64,000 nt of DNA from JAKZVK01 sp965261065 (GCA_965261065.1 OZ253444.1:8893807-8957806), one strand, 5' to 3'. Positions 27,799 through 37,055 are shown, numbered from the stretch's first letter. Numbers and translations: made by a program. The notes: generated by a model from the sequence alone, not told the origin.

Positions 27799-29253
27799 AT
27801 GAGTTCTGACGATCAAGACTCGCGGGAGAACCGCGACTCGGAGAGCCCTACTCCGGGCGAACCAGAGGACACGGGCGGCTCCACTGCCGGCGGTGACTCT
27901 CCCGCCGACGCAGGCCCCACGGAATCCGAAACAGACCCGAGCCCCGCGAAACCCGAAACGCCAGAGGGCTCCGAAAAGCCAGAGGGATCCGAAGAGAAGG
28001 TACCGCATGGGAGCCCCGACAGCGGCGACGAAGACCCCACGGGCGATCCAGATACCCCGGCCCCCAGCGGCGGGGGAGGTTCGGGAGAACCTCCGGACGA
28101 CGAGGGTGGCACCGGTACGGATCAAGACACCCCGCAAGACGTTTCTCAAGACGCTCCGGCCGAGCAGCCTCCGGAATCGAAGCCCACCGAACAGGCGGAC
28201 GAGTCGGCACCGGACTCCACTTACTACGACGATCCCTACGACGACTACGAATACGACCAGGCCGGGCCCGAGACCGAAACCAAGGCGGTCACCGCGGCCG
28301 CTGCCGGCGGGTCGACGCCGCCGACGCCCCCTCCGTCCGAGCCCGAGGAGGAGTCCGACAATGACGAAGAGGGCATGGCGCGCATGTCGTTTATCGAACA
28401 TCTCGAGGAGCTACGGACGCGCATCCTGCACTCGCTGTCGGGATTGGTAGTCGCCTATGGCGTCGCGCTCGTCTTCAAGACTCAACTCTTTGGCTGGATG
28501 AGGCAGCCTTTCGACCGGGCCGTTGAAAACCTGCCGTCTGATCTGAACGTCCAGCTCGTGGCGATCACGCCGATCGAGCAGTTCCACTTGCTGTGGTTGA
28601 AACTTCCGATCGTGGCGGCGATCTTCCTCGCGGCCCCCTGGTTGGGCTACCAGATGTGGGCATTCATCGCACCGGGACTGTATCAGCGTGAGCGGCGCTG
28701 GGCCATGCCCTTCATTCTCGCTACGACCGTCCTGTTTCTGCTCGGGGGCGCGTTCGGCTACTTCGTGGCCCTGCGTTTCGCGCTCGAGTTCCTGCTCGGC
28801 GTCGGGCAGGAAGTCGACATTCAGTCGATGATCAGCGTGAACGCCTACTACGGCACGTTTGTGAGCATCATGCTCGGCCTCGGTGTTGTGTTCCAGTTGC
28901 CGATCGCGATCTTCGGCCTTACCGTGCTGCGCATCGCAAGCCCCAGCTTTCTACTGACCAACGTGCGCTACGCGATTCTGCTCATCTTCGTCTTGGCGGC
29001 GGTGATCACGCCTACACCCGATATCTTCAACATGATCCTGTTCGCGGCGCCGATGATCATGCTGTTCTTCGTCGGCATCGGCGCGAGCTATCTGTTTGTG
29101 CTGTACCGCGAGGGCCGCGGAGTGCCTTGGCGGAGGATCATCATCATCACTGCCTTGATTCTCGTCGTCATCGTGCTCGTGGCGATCTACTACTTGCAAT
29201 CACGGTTGGGCTATCAGTTCGTCCCCGATTTCCCGTGGTTCATCAAGCCTTGA
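27799..29253 (+). CDS. tatC: Twin-arginine translocase TatC with a long acidic N-terminal extension
   Basis: 484 aa, nearly twice the normal TatC length. Residues 1-192 are Pro/Glu/Asp/Ser-rich, disordered, and include YYDDPYDDYEYD, a cluster like that in the TatA tail. The TatC core begins at MARMSFIEHLEELRTR (ATG at 28375, residue 193). It has six membrane segments and conserved FKTQLF, FILATTVLFLLGGAFGYF and VITPTPD. The core alone could start at 28375, but the codon pattern and absence of another gene favour one long ORF. Confidence 0.92.
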   Translation: MSSDDQDSRENRDSESPTPGEPEDTGGSTAGGDSPADAGPTESETDPSPAKPETPEGSEKPEGSEEKVPHGSPDSGDEDPTGDPDTPAPSGGGGSGEPPDDEGGTGTDQDTPQDVSQDAPAEQPPESKPTEQADESAPDSTYYDDPYDDYEYDQAGPETETKAVTAAAAGGSTPPTPPPSEPEEESDNDEEGMARMSFIEHLEELRTRILHSLSGLVVAYGVALVFKTQLFGWMRQPFDRAVENLPSDLNVQLVAITPIEQFHLLWLKLPIVAAIFLAAPWLGYQMWAFIAPGLYQRERRWAMPFILATTVLFLLGGAFGYFVALRFALEFLLGVGQEVDIQSMISVNAYYGTFVSIMLGLGVVFQLPIAIFGLTVLRIASPSFLLTNVRYAILLIFVLAAVITPTPDIFNMILFAAPMIMLFFVGIGASYLFVLYREGRGVPWRRIIIITALILVVIVLVAIYYLQSRLGYQFVPDFPWFIKP

Positions 29254-29288
29254 CCGGCGGGCCGGGCGGCGCGGCGGTGTGCTGACTC

Positions 29289-30023
29289 ATGCCGTTCCAG
29301 ATAGGTAAAGGCGAGTCGCGGGGACTGTTGAGGTTCCAGCCATGGGACGAGATTCCATGGCTCTCCCACGCCTTCACCATGCGGGCCGCCGGCAACTTCT
29401 CCTCCGAGACCGTTGCGGATGAACTGCCGCTGCCATTGAGCGCCGGCCCCATGAGGCTGGCATCCGTCCGCCAGGTTCACTCCGACCGTCTGCACTTGGT
29501 GAAGCCTGAAGCCGCTTCGATCTCACACTCACCGCGACCCGAAGCCGATGGCTTACTGACGAGCGCCGCCGGATGTCTACTCGGGGTGCGCACAGCCGAT
29601 TGCCTGCCGCTGTTGTATGTGGATCGAGAGCGGCGGGCCGTCGCCGCGGTTCATGCCGGCTGGCGTGGAACCGCCAAAGGGATCGCCGCCCGCGCGGTCA
29701 AGCGGATGAAGCAGGAGTTCGGCTCGCCGCCCGGCGAGTTGGAAGTCGTGATGGGTCCCGGCATCGGTCCTTGTTGCTACGAGGTGGGCTCCGAGGTTGC
29801 CGATCAGTTCGTCAACTCGGCGGTCCAGATCCGCGGCAAGCCCCACCTCGACCTCCCCAAAGCCAATCGCCTGCAACTGATCGAGGCCGGGGTCAACACA
29901 TCAAAAGTCTGGGGTGCGGGGCTGTGTACCGCCTGCGGGGCCGATCAGTTCTATTCCTACCGCCGCGAGGGGACACAGGCCGGCCGCATGCTGGCCGTGA
30001 TCGGAATTCGCGTCGCAGGCTAG
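29289..30023 (+). CDS. pgeF: Peptidoglycan-editing factor PgeF (laccase-domain/YfiH family)
   Basis: 244 aa. Family metal and active-site motifs: VRQVHSDR, ADGLLTSAAGCLLGVRTADCLPLLY, AAVHAGWRGTAKGI, GPGIGPCCYEVG and CTACGADQFYSYRREG. This family removes misincorporated amino acids from cell-wall precursors and was formerly annotated as polyphenol oxidase. It lies 35 bp after tatC, probably in the same transcript. Confidence 0.93.
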   Translation: MPFQIGKGESRGLLRFQPWDEIPWLSHAFTMRAAGNFSSETVADELPLPLSAGPMRLASVRQVHSDRLHLVKPEAASISHSPRPEADGLLTSAAGCLLGVRTADCLPLLYVDRERRAVAAVHAGWRGTAKGIAARAVKRMKQEFGSPPGELEVVMGPGIGPCCYEVGSEVADQFVNSAVQIRGKPHLDLPKANRLQLIEAGVNTSKVWGAGLCTACGADQFYSYRREGTQAGRMLAVIGIRVAG

Positions 30024-30035
30024 CCGGACTAGGCC

Positions 30036-31073
30036 TTAGGCCCGGTGGGCGGCCTTCGTCAGGGCGGGCCGCTCCTGGCGCAGGGTTCGGCTGGACGCTT
30101 CTGTGGGCCGGCGTGCCGGCCGCGCCCGTGTCACGAACGTCTTCGACAGCCGGTCGTGCCAGGTCAGGTGCTCTTCATCGGCCATCGCCCAGACAAAGCC
30201 CAGCCCTAGAGCCGTCGTGCTGAGGATGGTACCCAGTGCGCGCGCCCAGCGCTGTCGGTCATCGGGCAGCTCGGCGTTAAAGTCGAGCACGCGTAGGCCC
30301 AGCCAGTGCATCCCGGCTGTCTCGCCAATGTAGCGGAGGTAGAAAATCCAGTAGAACGTGAGGATGCCGAAGAAGGCGAATAGAAGCGAGCGAAGCCCTT
30401 CCTCGTCGGGAGCGATCGTGCCGCTCAAGGCGTGAAGCACCCCCACAAAGATACCGAGTGCGATCAGCACCAGCGTCAGGTCGAGAAGACCGGCCATGGC
30501 ACGGAGCCGAATCGGCGCGGCGCGTGGGTAGGCGTCGTCGTCCTCCAACCCGGTCTCGGAGGATTCAACCCGCGCGGTCTCGCGCGACGTCAGCCGTTCC
30601 GGTAGCGCCTCCACAGGCTCGGGCGGGCGGTGCAGGGGCGGCAGTTTCGGGGCCGGCGAGGCTCGTTCCAATGCCGCCCGCCAGCCGGCGCCCGCGCCGG
30701 TATCGGGACTCGGAAGCGGAGCTTCAACCGCCACCGAGTCACGTTTACCAGGATCGAAAGAGAGGATGCTCGGCTTGTTCGACGGCTCCGGCAGGGGAGC
30801 TAGGCCCCGCGCCGCCTCGGCTCCGACCGGTCCATCCGCACCGGCCTTCTGCCGGCTGCGGTAGGTTTCGAGCTTTAGGTCAAGCTGCTTCTTCCACTGT
30901 GGTTCCGGGGGAGGCATCTCCGCCGAGGCTTCTCCGGCCGCCGCCGCCCGCCGGCCCGGCTCCAGGCCTGAGCGCTGCCACGTGTCCGGGCGCGAACGCT
31001 CAACGCGGCGTCCACAATGGGAACAACGGTTGTCCGCCGGGTCACTCCAATGGCCGCAATGAATGCAGAGCAT
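30036..31073 (-). CDS. RDD-family membrane protein with N-terminal zinc ribbon
   Basis: 345 aa. It starts MLCIHCGHWSDPADNRCSHCGRR, a two-CxxC zinc ribbon. A low-complexity linker of about 150 residues follows, then an RDD domain: PIRLRAMAGLLDLTLVLIAL with the Arg, Asp and membrane helices, LLFAFFGILTFYWIFYLRY, and GMHWLGLRVLDFNAE. RDD proteins are small inner-membrane proteins, some implicated in ion transport. The function here is unknown. It is convergent with pgeF. Confidence 0.85.
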   Translation of the reverse strand: MLCIHCGHWSDPADNRCSHCGRRVERSRPDTWQRSGLEPGRRAAAAGEASAEMPPPEPQWKKQLDLKLETYRSRQKAGADGPVGAEAARGLAPLPEPSNKPSILSFDPGKRDSVAVEAPLPSPDTGAGAGWRAALERASPAPKLPPLHRPPEPVEALPERLTSRETARVESSETGLEDDDAYPRAAPIRLRAMAGLLDLTLVLIALGIFVGVLHALSGTIAPDEEGLRSLLFAFFGILTFYWIFYLRYIGETAGMHWLGLRVLDFNAELPDDRQRWARALGTILSTTALGLGFVWAMADEEHLTWHDRLSKTFVTRARPARRPTEASSRTLRQERPALTKAAHRA

Positions 31074-31473
31074 CGGTTCGGTTAGTAGGAACTACGACTG
31101 CCCGCCGGCATCACCCGCCAGGGCTTCCCCGTACGCCCGAGGCCGGCTCTGCGAGGCTTGCGGCAGTCGGGTCTCGTCGTGTCGCAGAAGTTCATCGGCG
31201 CTTCGTCGCCCAAGCTTTGCACGCGGCAGGGGCGAGTTCGGTTTCCAGTCGATGTCTAGGTTGGAGTAATTGTAACATTTTGAGGTCAAAATGTTTTAAG
31301 ATCGCGACGCCGTTCGGTCGCGCAGAGGCCCTGCTTTGGGGCGACACGCGCCTCCGGGCGGGCAACGTCGGCATTCCGCGAGACATGAGGGGCCTCGAAG
31401 AGGTGGCCCCGAATGCGTACTACTAAGACCGATTGCCTATGATGAATGGCGCTTGGGTCCGCGCGTTCTCGGA
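31074..31473. other. 400-bp intergenic region between the divergent RDD and ThuA genes
   Basis: No gene is supported. It includes a 22-bp palindrome (31274-31295) in a locally AT-rich stretch, described separately, and probably promoters for both sides. Confidence 0.5.
31274..31295. promoter_or_regulatory. Palindromic operator candidate
   Basis: AACATTTTGA and TCAAAATGTT form a perfect 10-bp inverted repeat with a 2-bp spacer in an AT-rich patch. Its size suits a dimeric regulator. It lies about 180 bp before the ThuA-like gene. Confidence 0.5.
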
Positions 31474-32343
31474 ATGAAGCTGTCAATGCAGCCGGCAAAG
31501 ATGATCCAGTTCGCAACCGTGCTCCTACCGCTGGTTTGGCTGGCTCTGAGCCTGCCTCCGAACCTGGCCGCCGGGCAACCGCCTGTGGTCTTTGTCACCG
31601 GGGACGACGAGTACCGCTCCGAGTACTCCATGCCGATGATCGCCAAGATCCTCGAAGCGCGGCACGGCATGAGGACCAGCATCGCCTACGCCCGGCCAAC
31701 TCCCCAAACACAGAACAACATCGAGGGACTCGAGGCACTCGAGGACACCGATTTGGCTGTAATCTACGTCCGTTTCCGCCAGTTGCCTGACGGCCAGCTC
31801 AAGCTGTTGCTCGACTTCGTCAACTCGGGCAACCCGCTGGTCGGCCTCCGTACGACTACGCACGCTTTCATGTACGGCGAAGGCCATAAGCAGGAGCGAC
31901 TCAATGACGGCTTTGGGATCGATGTCTTCGGCCAAAAGTGGATTCGGCATCACGGCCACGCGTCGAGCACCGATGTCTCCGTCGCTCGCGGCCGGATGTC
32001 CCACCCGATCCTGCGAGGTGTAGACCCGGAGTTCCACGTGCCTTCCTGGCTGTACGTGGTCGATCCGCTCCACGGCGACTCGATGCCGCTGCTCATTGGG
32101 CGAACCGTCAATCCCGGCAAGGGCGTCGATCACGGCCCCCAGCCCGTCGCGTGGACCAAGACCTACCGCGGCGCGCGCGTGTTTTTCACAACCCTGGGCC
32201 ACCCGGACGACTTCCGCCTGGAATCAGTCCGGCGGCTGGTAGTCAACGGGATCTACTGGGCGCTCGGCAAGGAGGTTCCGGAGGCCGGCGCGGACGTACA
32301 GGTTCAAGGCGACTACGACCCGCCACCGGCCGGAGTCCCCTGA
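31474..32343 (+). CDS. Secreted ThuA-like (trehalose-utilisation family) protein
   Basis: 289 aa. ATG 31474 opens a signal peptide (FATVLLPLVWLALSLPPNLAAG). The glutamine-amidotransferase-like ThuA fold is seen in PVVFVTGDDEYRSEYSMPMIAKIL, DTDLAVIYVRFRQLPDGQLKLLLDFVNSG, PLVGLRTTTHAF, GKGVDHGPQPVAWTKTYRGARVFFTTLGHPDDF and RLVVNGIYWALG. Members in Planctomycetes and Acidobacteria accompany secreted sugar metabolism. The reaction is not established. Confidence 0.85.
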   Translation: MKLSMQPAKMIQFATVLLPLVWLALSLPPNLAAGQPPVVFVTGDDEYRSEYSMPMIAKILEARHGMRTSIAYARPTPQTQNNIEGLEALEDTDLAVIYVRFRQLPDGQLKLLLDFVNSGNPLVGLRTTTHAFMYGEGHKQERLNDGFGIDVFGQKWIRHHGHASSTDVSVARGRMSHPILRGVDPEFHVPSWLYVVDPLHGDSMPLLIGRTVNPGKGVDHGPQPVAWTKTYRGARVFFTTLGHPDDFRLESVRRLVVNGIYWALGKEVPEAGADVQVQGDYDPPPAGVP

Positions 32344-32559
32344 ACACTTGCGGGCCGCTGAACCCACGCTGGCCGGCGGGTGAACCCTTGTAGGGGCGGG
32401 CCCCTGCGCCCGCCCGCGCGCTGGTATCAACCTGGTACGCGGCTTGTTATTCGCTCCCGGCTGTAGGGGTGAACCGCAGCGTCCACCCCGGAGCTGCAAG
32501 GGTGGCTCTCGGTTTCTGACACGCCTTGGGACACGCGTCCCGAAACCGAGCCGTAACCC
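32344..32559. repeat. Intergenic hairpin cluster
   Basis: GGGCGGG (32394-32400) pairs with CCCGCCC (32409-32415). CTCGGTTTC (32508-32516) pairs with GAAACCGAG (32542-32550). The word GAAACCGAGCC is shared with the inverted repeat next to the RAYT gene at 302, which may mean a related palindromic family. No gene is seen. Confidence 0.5.
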
Positions 32560-33156
32560 TCATGGTCCACTGCCCGTATCTCCCGACTCCCCAACTCGTG
32601 ACTTCCCGGCACCCGGTACATACCGCCGCATCCGCGAGTACAACTCGTCTGCGATCAAGCGGTGCGCGCGGGCGTTGGGGTGATTATCCCAGGGAGCAAG
32701 CCATAGTGCCTTTCCCAGCGGGCCGCCGCGGTAGGCAGCATCAAGGTCGACCACCGTGAAGCCCGTGCTGCGGCCGATTTCCATCACCTTGCGGCCGTCG
32801 TTACGGGAGCCGCCCGGAGCGCCCAAGTCGGGAACCATCAACAGGTAGGCCGGGATTCCCCACTCGCGACAGCGCTCGATCACGCGCTGAAAGGACCATC
32901 GAAGCAGCTTCTCGCCGTGGGAGTTGAGCCGCTGCCGAACAGTTTCCTCGGTCATGTCATTGTCGACTTGGGCCTCCTCGGCTCGCTCGACAAGGTAGGC
33001 GTAGGGCAGCTTTGACCCAGCCACAACCGCTCGCCGAAGGTCGAACGCCGCAAACTCGATCTCTCCCCAGTGAGTGACGTACCAAAGTGCGTCGGGCTCG
33101 AAGACCGATACCTTGGTGTCGAGGCGATACAGCTTCCAGAGCGGTCCGTAGCTTAG
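32560..33156 (-). pseudogene. SGNH/GDSL-type hydrolase, C-terminal part, cut by an IS
   Basis: On the minus strand the frame enters from the IS boundary at 33156 with YGPLWKLYRLDTKVSVF and runs to TGA at 32560. It includes WSFQRVIERCREWGIPAYLLMVPD and the catalytic Asp-x-x-His region WDNHPNARAHRLIADELY, typical of SGNH hydrolases. The N-terminal half with the GDS serine should lie beyond the IS at 34446 and above. Only about 30 weak codons continue there before a stop, so the 5' part is lost or very decayed. Confidence 0.75.
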
Positions 33157-34445
33157 AAACTGTCACAAAATAACATTTGCATCTAGAATTGTTTTCACTT
33201 ACTCTGGAAGGGTGAGCGAGCCGGCAGCCATCAAGCGTCGTTATGAGGCGCTGCGAGGGGTGCTCGATGAACGTTCGCGGCGGCTGCTGGTGGCCGCGGA
33301 AAGCTTGGCCCTGGGGCGCGGCGGCATCTCGGCAGTGGCCCGAGCGACCGGGGTCTCACGGCAAGTCATTGCCCGTGGCCGCCAGGAGTTAACCGAGCCC
33401 GCTGGGCCTCCGCCCGGCCGCATCCGGCGTCGGGGCGGCGGGCGCAAGCGAAGCGTCACGAAAGACCCCACTCTCAAGAGCGAGCTGGAACGGCTGGTCG
33501 AGCCACTCACGCGCGGCGATCCGGAATCCCCCCTGCGCTGGACGTTGAAAAGTGTCCGCAAGCTAGCCGCCGAACTCGAACGGAGGGGCCACCCAACGAG
33601 TCATCGCATGGTGGCCGAGCTGCTGCACCAGCTGGATTACCGCCTGCAAGCCAACCGCAAGACGAAAGAAGGAACGAAGCATCCCGACCGCAACGCTCAG
33701 TTTGAACAGATTAACCGCAAGGTGAAGCGTTTTTTGGCTCACCGCCAGCCCGCCATCTCGGTCGACACGAAGAAGCGGGAACTGGTGGGAGACTTCAAAA
33801 ACAACGGGCGGGAGCTACGGCCGAAGGGTGATCCGGAGAAGGTGCGGGTGCATGATTTTCCGATTCCCGAACTGGGCCGGGCCACGCCCTACGGGGTCTA
33901 TGACATGGCGCGCAACCGGGGTTGGGTCAGCGTCGGGGTGGATCATGACACGGCGGCGTTTGCGGTCGAGACGATCCGCCGCTGGTGGCGCTCGATGGGG
34001 CAGGCCGCTTATCCGCAGGCGAAGCGCTTGCTGATCACCGCCGACGCGGGCGGCAGCAATGGCTCGCGTCCGCGGCTGTGGAAGCTGGAATTGCAGAAGC
34101 TGGCGGACGAAACCGGGCTGCGGATCGCGGTGTGTCACTTCCCGCCCGGCACCAGCAAGTGGAACAAGATTGAGCACCGGCTGTTTTCCTACATCAGTCA
34201 GAACTGGCGCGGCAAGCCGCTGATCAGCCATGAGGTGATCGTGAATCTGATCGCCGCGACGACGACGCGAACGGGATTGCAAGTCCATGCCGAACTCGAC
34301 ACGGGCAGTTATCCGACCGGCATCAAGATCACCCACCAGCAGATGGCGGCCCTCAAGCTGCGCCGAGACAAGTTTCACGGGGAGTGGAACTACACGCTCC
34401 TTCCCCGCAAGACCCTAGATTGACAAGGTTATTTTGTGACTGATT
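33157..34445 (+). mobile_element. ISAzo13-type insertion sequence (1289 bp)
   Basis: The ends 33157-33174 and 34428-34445 are inverted repeats with 16 of 18 bases matching (core GTCACAAAATAAC). They are flanked by a 5-bp direct repeat CTTAG at 33152-33156 and 34446-34450. One transposase gene fills it. It interrupts an SGNH-hydrolase gene. Confidence 0.88.
33212..34423 (+). CDS. ISAzo13-family transposase
   Basis: 403 aa from GTG 33212, the only gene in the element. An N-terminal helix-turn-helix-like region (GGISAVARATGVSRQVIARG) is followed by the DDE-type domain: ISVDTKKRELVGDFKNNGRE, VGVDHDTAAFAVETIRRWW, LITADAGGSNGSRPRLWK and GTSKWNKIEHRLFSYISQNW. The length and motifs fit an intact protein of the family. 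Confidence 0.9.
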   Translation: MSEPAAIKRRYEALRGVLDERSRRLLVAAESLALGRGGISAVARATGVSRQVIARGRQELTEPAGPPPGRIRRRGGGRKRSVTKDPTLKSELERLVEPLTRGDPESPLRWTLKSVRKLAAELERRGHPTSHRMVAELLHQLDYRLQANRKTKEGTKHPDRNAQFEQINRKVKRFLAHRQPAISVDTKKRELVGDFKNNGRELRPKGDPEKVRVHDFPIPELGRATPYGVYDMARNRGWVSVGVDHDTAAFAVETIRRWWRSMGQAAYPQAKRLLITADAGGSNGSRPRLWKLELQKLADETGLRIAVCHFPPGTSKWNKIEHRLFSYISQNWRGKPLISHEVIVNLIAATTTRTGLQVHAELDTGSYPTGIKITHQQMAALKLRRDKFHGEWNYTLLPRKTLD

Positions 34446-34716
34446 CTTAGTGTGCTTGTAGTTGTGGCTTGCGAACCGTAGGCTCGGAGCGTGTCAACAA
34501 TCGCCGCCGGCGCACAGGCGACGTTGCCGAGAGTGGCACTCTAGGCCCCGACGTTTCACAACCGCCGCATCGCACCGATGTCGGGCACAGCTTAGGACAT
34601 CGGCGGTTGCTCTTGCACGTCTCTAGGATACTGCGGCTCGGTTGCCGGGGGCATCCGCTAAGCTAACGGTCTACCGTGAAACGTTCCGTTCGTGGCGGGA
34701 CGCGCCTCTGACAAAG
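34446..34716. other. Gap between the IS and meaB
   Basis: No gene is seen. An 8-bp stem (CCGATGTC with GACATCGG, about 34577-34605) lies in the middle. The minus strand just after the IS may hold decayed codons of the interrupted hydrolase. Confidence 0.4.
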
Positions 34717-35652
34717 ATGAACGTCAACGATTGGGCGGAAAATGTTTGCCAGGGGGATGCGCGGGCGCTGGCGAGGGCGCTTTCGGAAGTCGAAAACCGC
34801 GGCCCCGACAGTGAGCGGCTGCTTCGTCTGTTGTTTGCCCATTCGGGCAAGCGGCGGCGCATCGGGGTGACCGGTGCGCCGGGTGCCGGCAAGAGCACGC
34901 TGGTCGACCGAATGACCACCCGTCTACGAGGCGAAGGCAAGCGCGTCGCTGTCGTTGCGATCGACCCAACCAGTCCGTTCAGTGGCGGCTCCGTCCTTGG
35001 CGACCGCGTGCGCATGCAAGCCCATTACGCGGACCCCGGCGTCTTCATCCGCTCGATGGCGTCACGTGGCACGTTGGGAGGGCTGGCGCCGCAAACGGCG
35101 GACCTCCTACTGGTTCTCGAAGCGGCCGGCTACGACGCCGTGCTGATCGAGACGGTCGGTGTGGGGCAGGCCGAGGTCGACATCGTGCAACTGGCGCCGG
35201 TGGTAGCGGTGGTCCTGACGCCGTCGATGGGCGACGATGTTCAGGCGCTCAAGGCCGGCATTATGGAAATTGCCGACATCTTCGTGATCAACAAAGCCGA
35301 CCAGCCCGGCGCGGACCGCGTCGAGTCCGAGTTGGAGGCTCTTCTGTCACTCAGTCCCGCGGACGGGCAGCCTCGACCCGCCATCGTCCGCACCGTTGCA
35401 ACCGAAGACAAAGGGATCGCCGAGCTGCTTTCCGCTTTAGAAGAATGTCCGGTGGGCGAGCAGTATGAGGTGGATTACTGGAAAGCCCGCTTAGTCGCGA
35501 TGATCCGCGAGCGGTTGACGGCGAGCTTGTTTTCAGAAAAGCTTCCAGAACACCAGTTTATCCAAGCGGCGCAGGACGTCGTTCGCAAGACCCTCAACCC
35601 ATACGACTTCGCGGAGAGGGCTGTTGAAGAGTTTCTCTCCGGAGCGCGATGA
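34717..35652 (+). CDS. meaB: Methylmalonyl-CoA mutase-associated GTPase MeaB (ArgK-type)
   Basis: 311 aa. G3E-family GTPase motifs: P-loop GAPGAGKSTLVDRM, VAIDPTSPFSGGSVLGDR, ETVGVGQAEVDIVQLAP and FVINKAD. MeaB protects and reloads the B12 cofactor of methylmalonyl-CoA mutase. Its last bases overlap the next gene (ATGA), a methylmalonyl-CoA epimerase, which confirms the pathway. The mutase is not in the window. Confidence 0.95.
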   Translation: MNVNDWAENVCQGDARALARALSEVENRGPDSERLLRLLFAHSGKRRRIGVTGAPGAGKSTLVDRMTTRLRGEGKRVAVVAIDPTSPFSGGSVLGDRVRMQAHYADPGVFIRSMASRGTLGGLAPQTADLLLVLEAAGYDAVLIETVGVGQAEVDIVQLAPVVAVVLTPSMGDDVQALKAGIMEIADIFVINKADQPGADRVESELEALLSLSPADGQPRPAIVRTVATEDKGIAELLSALEECPVGEQYEVDYWKARLVAMIRERLTASLFSEKLPEHQFIQAAQDVVRKTLNPYDFAERAVEEFLSGAR

Positions 35653-36062
35653 CCGGACCGCGGATCGACCACATCGGCATCGCCGTCGTTTCGCTGGACG
35701 AGGCGCTGGCGTTCTACCAAGACAACTTGGGGCTACAGCCCTCCGCGATCGTCGAGGTGCCGCACGAGCAGGTGCGCGTGGCGATGTTGCCGACCGGGCT
35801 GGCGACCGGCGAGCCTAGGATCGAGTTGCTCGAAGCGACATCTCCTGATTCGCCCATCGCACGCTTCCTGGAGAAGCGCGGAGGCGGCATCCACCATATC
35901 GCGCTGAAGGTGCCGGATCTGAGCGCCGCGGTCGAGACGATGAAGGCGGACGGGCGGCGTCTGGTCACCGACGAGATCCAAACCGGCGCCGAAGGATACC
36001 GTTACGTCTTCGTGCACCCGAAGTCCACCGGCGGAGTCTTACTCGAGTTGATCGAAGAATAG
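35649..36062 (+). CDS. mce: Methylmalonyl-CoA epimerase
   Basis: 137 aa, translationally coupled to meaB by an ATGA overlap. Vicinal-oxygen-chelate fold with metal ligands in IDHIGIAV, GGGIHHIALKV and GGVLLELIEE. It interconverts the two methylmalonyl-CoA epimers between propionyl-CoA carboxylase and the mutase. Confidence 0.95.
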   Translation: MTGPRIDHIGIAVVSLDEALAFYQDNLGLQPSAIVEVPHEQVRVAMLPTGLATGEPRIELLEATSPDSPIARFLEKRGGGIHHIALKVPDLSAAVETMKADGRRLVTDEIQTGAEGYRYVFVHPKSTGGVLLELIEE

Positions 36063-36071
36063 AAAACTCGC

Positions 36072-36869
36072 TCAGAACGACCGGTCGAATCGCTCGCGCC
36101 AACGCGCGATGCGATGACAGGAGATTCCGAGCAAGTGCGCCAGGATGCAAAGCTGGTTGGTCCAGGTGGCGCGCCACACACCCAGCTTCCGCCAGCGGCG
36201 CGCCGATGTGGTGACCGAGGCAGACGCCAGCTCGACCCGTCCCTGCCGCCGCAGACGGCGCATCAGATCGAAGTCCTCCATCAGCGGGACGTCGGCGAAT
36301 CCACCGGAGCGGCGGAACGTTTCGGCCTTCACGAAGATCGCCTGGTCGCCGTAGGGCAACTGGAAGATCCGCGAACGCCAGTCGGCCATTTTCTCCACCA
36401 GCCGCAAGGCTCGCCCAGAGCCGGCGATCCGGAGCCGGAAGGCGCCTGCCGAGGCCCCATCTCTTCGTAGCGTGGAGGCAATGTGCTCGGCGAAGTCGAA
36501 CGGCAGGCGTGTGTCGGCGTGCAGAAACAACAGCATGTCGCCACTCGCGGCTTGTGCGCCGAGGTTCTGTTGTTGACCACGTCCCGGCGCGGACGTGAGC
36601 ACCGTCGCCCCACTCGCTCGGGCGAGCTCGCGGGTCCGGTCGGTGCTCTCCCCGTCCACCACGATGACTTCGGCAACGCCGGCGTTCACAACTTGTTCGA
36701 TGGCCGCTGCGATCTGTGCTTCCTCGTTGCGGGCGGGGATGATGACCGAGAGCCGGAGGGGCGAGGGAGCCGCGGACGTACGCGGCGCTTTTTCTCGGTC
36801 CGCGATCGGCGTACCATTCGCCGCGATGGACGACTCGGCGGTTGGCTGGATTTGTGACTCGACGGCCAT
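36072..36869 (-). CDS. Glycosyltransferase family 2 (TIGR04283-like)
   Basis: 265 aa from ATG 36869. Earlier in-frame starts lie in or near a 20-bp palindrome and give no clear protein. GT-A motifs: LSVIIPARNEEAQIAAAIEQ, VIVVDGESTDRTRELA, GRGQQQNLGAQAASGDMLLFLHADT, LPYGDQAIFVKAETF and LMEDFDLMRRLRRQG. These match the TIGR04283 family often seen with selenium- or arsenic-linked radical-SAM genes, none of which are here. It lies downstream of mtnA. Confidence 0.85.
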   Translation of the reverse strand: MAVESQIQPTAESSIAANGTPIADREKAPRTSAAPSPLRLSVIIPARNEEAQIAAAIEQVVNAGVAEVIVVDGESTDRTRELARASGATVLTSAPGRGQQQNLGAQAASGDMLLFLHADTRLPFDFAEHIASTLRRDGASAGAFRLRIAGSGRALRLVEKMADWRSRIFQLPYGDQAIFVKAETFRRSGGFADVPLMEDFDLMRRLRRQGRVELASASVTTSARRWRKLGVWRATWTNQLCILAHLLGISCHRIARWRERFDRSF

Positions 36870-36993
36870 CGTTGTTTTCGCCGCTACGAGCATACCAAGC
36901 ACGGCCCGGCTCGCATCAGCGATCTGCCGGAAGTCAGGTTTGTCGCCAATCTTCTCCGAGGTTTTCTGCCCCGTTGCGGCGGTCCAGCCAAGC

Positions 36994-37013
36994 GGGCACG
37001 GCATGCCGTGCCC
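36994..37013. repeat. Perfect 20-bp palindrome
   Basis: GGGCACGGCA is followed directly by its reverse complement, between mtnA and the glycosyltransferase gene. It is probably part of a dispersed REP-like repeat. Confidence 0.7.
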
Positions 37014-37055
37014 CTACATTGCGAGCCGCGCCGCCTCCCACTTTGCCACGGACCG

